Of a stretch of DNA of 8,238 nucleotides, positions 6,107 through 8,238 are shown piece after piece (position 1 is the stretch's first letter; every line of letters begins with the position of its first letter). The stretch is from the NCBI GenBank assembly GCA_903928045.1, contig CAIYPH010000576.1:1-8238 (forward strand). Direction: 5' to 3'. The notes under the pieces were generated by a model. The model did not search any database. It had not been told where the DNA came from and saw only the letters and a list, made by a program, of their open reading frames with translations. The position numbers and the translations under genes were made by a program. This DNA is from an uncultured Rhodospirillales bacterium. Its GTDB lineage: Bacteria; Pseudomonadota; Alphaproteobacteria; Acetobacterales; Acetobacteraceae.

Positions 6107-7498
6107 ATGATCCATCGCGCCATGCAACCGCCCGAACCGCCCGACGGCCTTCCTCTGCCGCAGCGCCGCCGCGCCATGGCGACCCTGGCGCTCGCCATCT
6201 GCGTCTCGGTGCTCGGCAGTTCCGTCGCCAATGTCGCGTTGCCGACCATCGCGCGCGATCTCGGGGTGACGCCGGCGGCCTCGGTTTGGGTGGTCAACGC
6301 CTTCCAGATCGCGGTGATGGTGGCGCTGATCCCCTGCTCCTCGCTGGGCGATATCTACGGCTACCGGCGGGTCTACGGCATTGGCCTGGCGGTGTTCACC
6401 GCCGCCTCGCTGGCCTGCGCGCTGGTGGATTCGCTGCCGATGATGATCGTGGCGCGCGTCGTCCAGGGGCTCGGTGGGGCGGGGTTGATGAGCGTGAACA
6501 CGGCACTGATCCGTTTCATCTTCCCGCGCTCCATGCTCGGCCGCGGCATGGGGTTCAACACGCTGGTGGTCGCCACCTCCTCCGCGCTGGGGCCGACGGT
6601 GGCGGCCGCGGTGCTGTCGCTGGCCTCCTGGCCCTGGCTGTTCGCCATCAACGTGCCGATCGGCCTCACGGCGCTGGCCATGCTGCGGGACCTGCCGGCG
6701 ACGCCGCGGGCCGGGCATAAGTTCGATATCCCGAGCGCCATCCTCAATGCCGCCACTTTCGGCCTGCTGATCGCGACGCTGGACAGCATCGGCTACGGCG
6801 GCGGCTTCTGGTTGCCGACCGCCGAGATCATCGCGCTCGCCGTGGTCGGCACCATCTTCGTCCGCCGCATGCTCAGCCTCTCCGCGCCGATGCTGCCGGT
6901 GGATTTATTCCGCCGGCCGGTGTTTGCCCTGTCCGTGGCGACCTCCGTCAGCTCCTTCATCGCCCAGTCCGGCGCCTATGTCGCGCTGCCCTTCCTGTTG
7001 CAGAGCGTCGGCGGCATGTCGGATGCCCGCACCGGGCTGCTGATCACACCCTGGCCGGCGACCATCGCCGTGGTCGGCCCGATTGCCGGGAGATTATCGG
7101 ACCGCTTCTCGGCCGGGCTGATGGGCGCGATCGGGCTCGCCATCATGACCTGCGGGATGCTCGCGGTCGGGCTGATGCCGCAGCATCCGGTTTGGTGGGA
7201 TGTGGCGTGGCGCATGTCGATGGCCGGCGCCGGATTTGCGTTGTTCCAGGCGCCCAATAACCGCCTGATGATCAGCTCCGTTCCGCGCGAGCGCAGCGGC
7301 GCCGGCAGCGGCATGCTCTCTACCTCCCGCCTGCTCGGGCAATCCGTGGGCGCCGCGATGGTGGCGATCTGCTTCAGCCTCACCGAGGGCAGCGGCGTGG
7401 CGCATGGCGCTGTCGTGGCGGTGTTCACCGGCGCCGCGTTCTCGGCGCTCGCCACCGTGCTGAGCTCACTCCGGATGATCCGCAGCGCCACCGACTGA
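6107..7498 (+). CDS. MFS transporter, DHA2 (EmrB/QacA) type
   Basis: A 463-residue integral membrane protein, probably with 14 helices and a short cytoplasmic N-terminus (PPEPP, then QRRR). Family landmarks are 'SSVANVALPTIARDL' in and after helix 1 (38-52), motif A G81-D-I-Y-G-Y-R-R88 between helices 2 and 3, 'ARVVQGLGGAGLMSVN' (motif B, helix 4) and 'SSALGPTVAAAV' in helix 5 with 'FAINVPIG' after helix 6, the usual DHA2 signature. DHA2 members are proton-coupled exporters of drugs and small organic molecules. The acidic residue common in helix 1 (L-D-x-T-x-V-N-V-A-L-P) is Gly37 here. The ATG at 6107 has GGGG 8 nt upstream (6095-6098); the ATG at 6122, giving 458 residues, has no Shine-Dalgarno. 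Longer starts run into the peptidase gene. Divergent from the M20 gene and followed by an SDR on the same strand. The substrate is unknown. Confidence 0.9.
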   Translation: MIHRAMQPPEPPDGLPLPQRRRAMATLALAICVSVLGSSVANVALPTIARDLGVTPAASVWVVNAFQIAVMVALIPCSSLGDIYGYRRVYGIGLAVFTAASLACALVDSLPMMIVARVVQGLGGAGLMSVNTALIRFIFPRSMLGRGMGFNTLVVATSSALGPTVAAAVLSLASWPWLFAINVPIGLTALAMLRDLPATPRAGHKFDIPSAILNAATFGLLIATLDSIGYGGGFWLPTAEIIALAVVGTIFVRRMLSLSAPMLPVDLFRRPVFALSVATSVSSFIAQSGAYVALPFLLQSVGGMSDARTGLLITPWPATIAVVGPIAGRLSDRFSAGLMGAIGLAIMTCGMLAVGLMPQHPVWWDVAWRMSMAGAGFALFQAPNNRLMISSVPRERSGAGSGMLSTSRLLGQSVGAAMVAICFSLTEGSGVAHGAVVAVFTGAAFSALATVLSSLRMIRSATD

Positions 7499-7557
7499 GC
7501 TTGCCCCCGGGCCGCGCCGCTGGCAGCGTGGCCGCAACAGCAACGGGGAGACGCACA
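7499..7557 (+). other. Intergenic gap MFS / SDR with strong ribosome binding site
   Basis: This 59-base gap separates two genes on the same strand. GGGGAG (7545-7550) lies 7 nt before the SDR ATG, a good Shine-Dalgarno. A small CGCT/AGCG hairpin (7518-7521 with 7525-7528) has a 4-bp stem and no T-tract, so no terminator is apparent and co-transcription with the MFS gene is possible. Confidence 0.5.
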
Positions 7558-8238
7558 ATGGATTTCAGCGGCAAGGTGGCGGTGGTGACCGGCGGCGGCA
7601 ACGGTATCGGGCGGGCAACCGCGCTCGGTTTCGCCCGCGGCGGCGCCCGCGTGGTGGTAGTGGACCGCGATACGGTGGGCGGCGCCGAGACGGTGGCCGA
7701 GATCCGTGCCGCCGGCGGCGAGGCGATCTTCACCCCGGCCGATGTCACGAAATCGGCCGACGTCGCCGCCTATGTCCGGTTGGCGCTCGACACGTTTGGC
7801 CGCATCGACTGCTTCCACAATAATGCGGGCATCGAGGGCAAGATCGCCCATACCGCCGATTACGCCGAGGACGATTATGACGCGGTGATGAGCGTCAACG
7901 CCAAGGGCGTGTTCCTGGGCATGCGCCACGTGCTGCCGGTGATGATCGCGCAAGGGGGCGGCGCGGTGGTTAACACCGCCTCGGTCGCCGGGCTCGCGCC
8001 GAGTGCCGGGATGGTCGCCTATGTCGCCTCCAAGCACGCGGTGCTGGGGATGACCAAGGTGGCGGCCGCCGAGGTCGGGCGGAACAACATCCGGGTCAAC
8101 GCCGTATGCCCCGGCCCGATCGCGACCCGCATGACGCGCGACATCGCCCGCCAGGTTTCGCCCAACAACCCCGATGCGGTGGAGGCGCGCTACTCCTCCT
8201 CCATCCCGCTCGGCCGCTACGGCACCGCCGAGGAAGTG
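7558..8238 (+). CDS. Classical SDR family oxidoreductase, truncated by the window end
   Basis: The first 227 residues of a classical short-chain dehydrogenase (usual length about 250), open to the last base. Motifs in order are T11-G-G-G-N-G-I-G18 for dinucleotide binding, Asp36 at the end of beta-2 (NAD(H) preference), D62-V63 contacting adenine, N88-N-A-G91, and the catalytic set Asn114, Ser142, Tyr155 and Lys159 ('YVASK'). The segment 'NAVCPGPIATRM' follows, and the sequence ends in 'PLGRYGTAEEV', the usual substrate-lid to C-terminal region. All catalytic residues are intact. The ATG at 7558 has GGGGAG 7 nt upstream. It lies 59 nt after the MFS gene on the same strand. The family resembles glucose/3-oxoacyl-ACP/alcohol dehydrogenase-type SDRs, whose substrates cannot be told apart by eye. 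Confidence 0.93.
   Translation, partial: MDFSGKVAVVTGGGNGIGRATALGFARGGARVVVVDRDTVGGAETVAEIRAAGGEAIFTPADVTKSADVAAYVRLALDTFGRIDCFHNNAGIEGKIAHTADYAEDDYDAVMSVNAKGVFLGMRHVLPVMIAQGGGAVVNTASVAGLAPSAGMVAYVASKHAVLGMTKVAAAEVGRNNIRVNAVCPGPIATRMTRDIARQVSPNNPDAVEARYSSSIPLGRYGTAEEV

Noticed and set aside
6025..6297. N-terminal extension of the M20 peptidase
   Set aside because: It crosses the intergenic region and the start of the MFS gene in antisense; GGGAG 7 nt before the ATG at 6024 marks the start.
7499..7557. Terminator after the MFS gene
   Set aside because: The only stem is 4 bp with no T-tract, too weak to call.
6976..8037. 353-codon frame on the - strand
   Set aside because: It spans the MFS 3' end, the intergenic gap and the second SDR in antisense; both + strand genes have intact family motifs.

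Overview
The window is very GC-rich, densely packed bacterial chromosome. Codon use, the TRAP and HAAT transporter types and the Tat-like 'SRRSM' leader of the solute-binding protein suggest an alphaproteobacterium, perhaps Rhodospirillales/Acetobacteraceae. That placement is an inference from style, not from a marker gene. No tRNA, rRNA, mobile element, CRISPR array or phage gene is visible, and no stretch above about 130 bases lacks a gene.

Layout. (1) 1-270, + strand: the C-terminal end of a TRAP transporter large permease (DctM). (2) 275-4081, - strand: a tight four-gene operon for a branched-chain amino acid type (HAAT) ABC transporter, transcribed livK-livH-livM-livG. Its junctions are a 10-nt gap, directly abutting stop and start, and a 4-nt ATGA overlap. 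The second ATPase, livF, is absent because the strand switches right after livG. (3) 4208-4894, + strand: a C-factor (CsgA-like) short-chain dehydrogenase, divergent from livK. (4) 4897-6024, - strand: an M20 metallopeptidase with the exact metal-ligand spacing of carboxypeptidase G2, convergent with the SDR at a 2-nt gap. (5) 6107-7498, + strand: a DHA2/EmrB-type MFS transporter, divergent from the peptidase across 82 bp that carry two inverted repeats. (6) 7558-8238, + strand: a classical NAD-type SDR cut off by the window end.

How the genes may work together (inference). HAAT and TRAP systems import amino acids, carboxylates or related small molecules. The M20 enzyme has no signal peptide and should hydrolyse an N-acyl or peptide-like substrate in the cytoplasm. 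The SDRs would oxidise or reduce alcohol/ketone intermediates, and the MFS protein may export product or substrate. This reads as an ordinary accessory uptake and catabolism region. I see no strong case for an undescribed system. The points most worth a second look are the missing livF together with an altered LivG signature motif, the paired inverted repeats between the peptidase and MFS genes, and a hairpin straddling the 4-nt convergent junction at 271-274.
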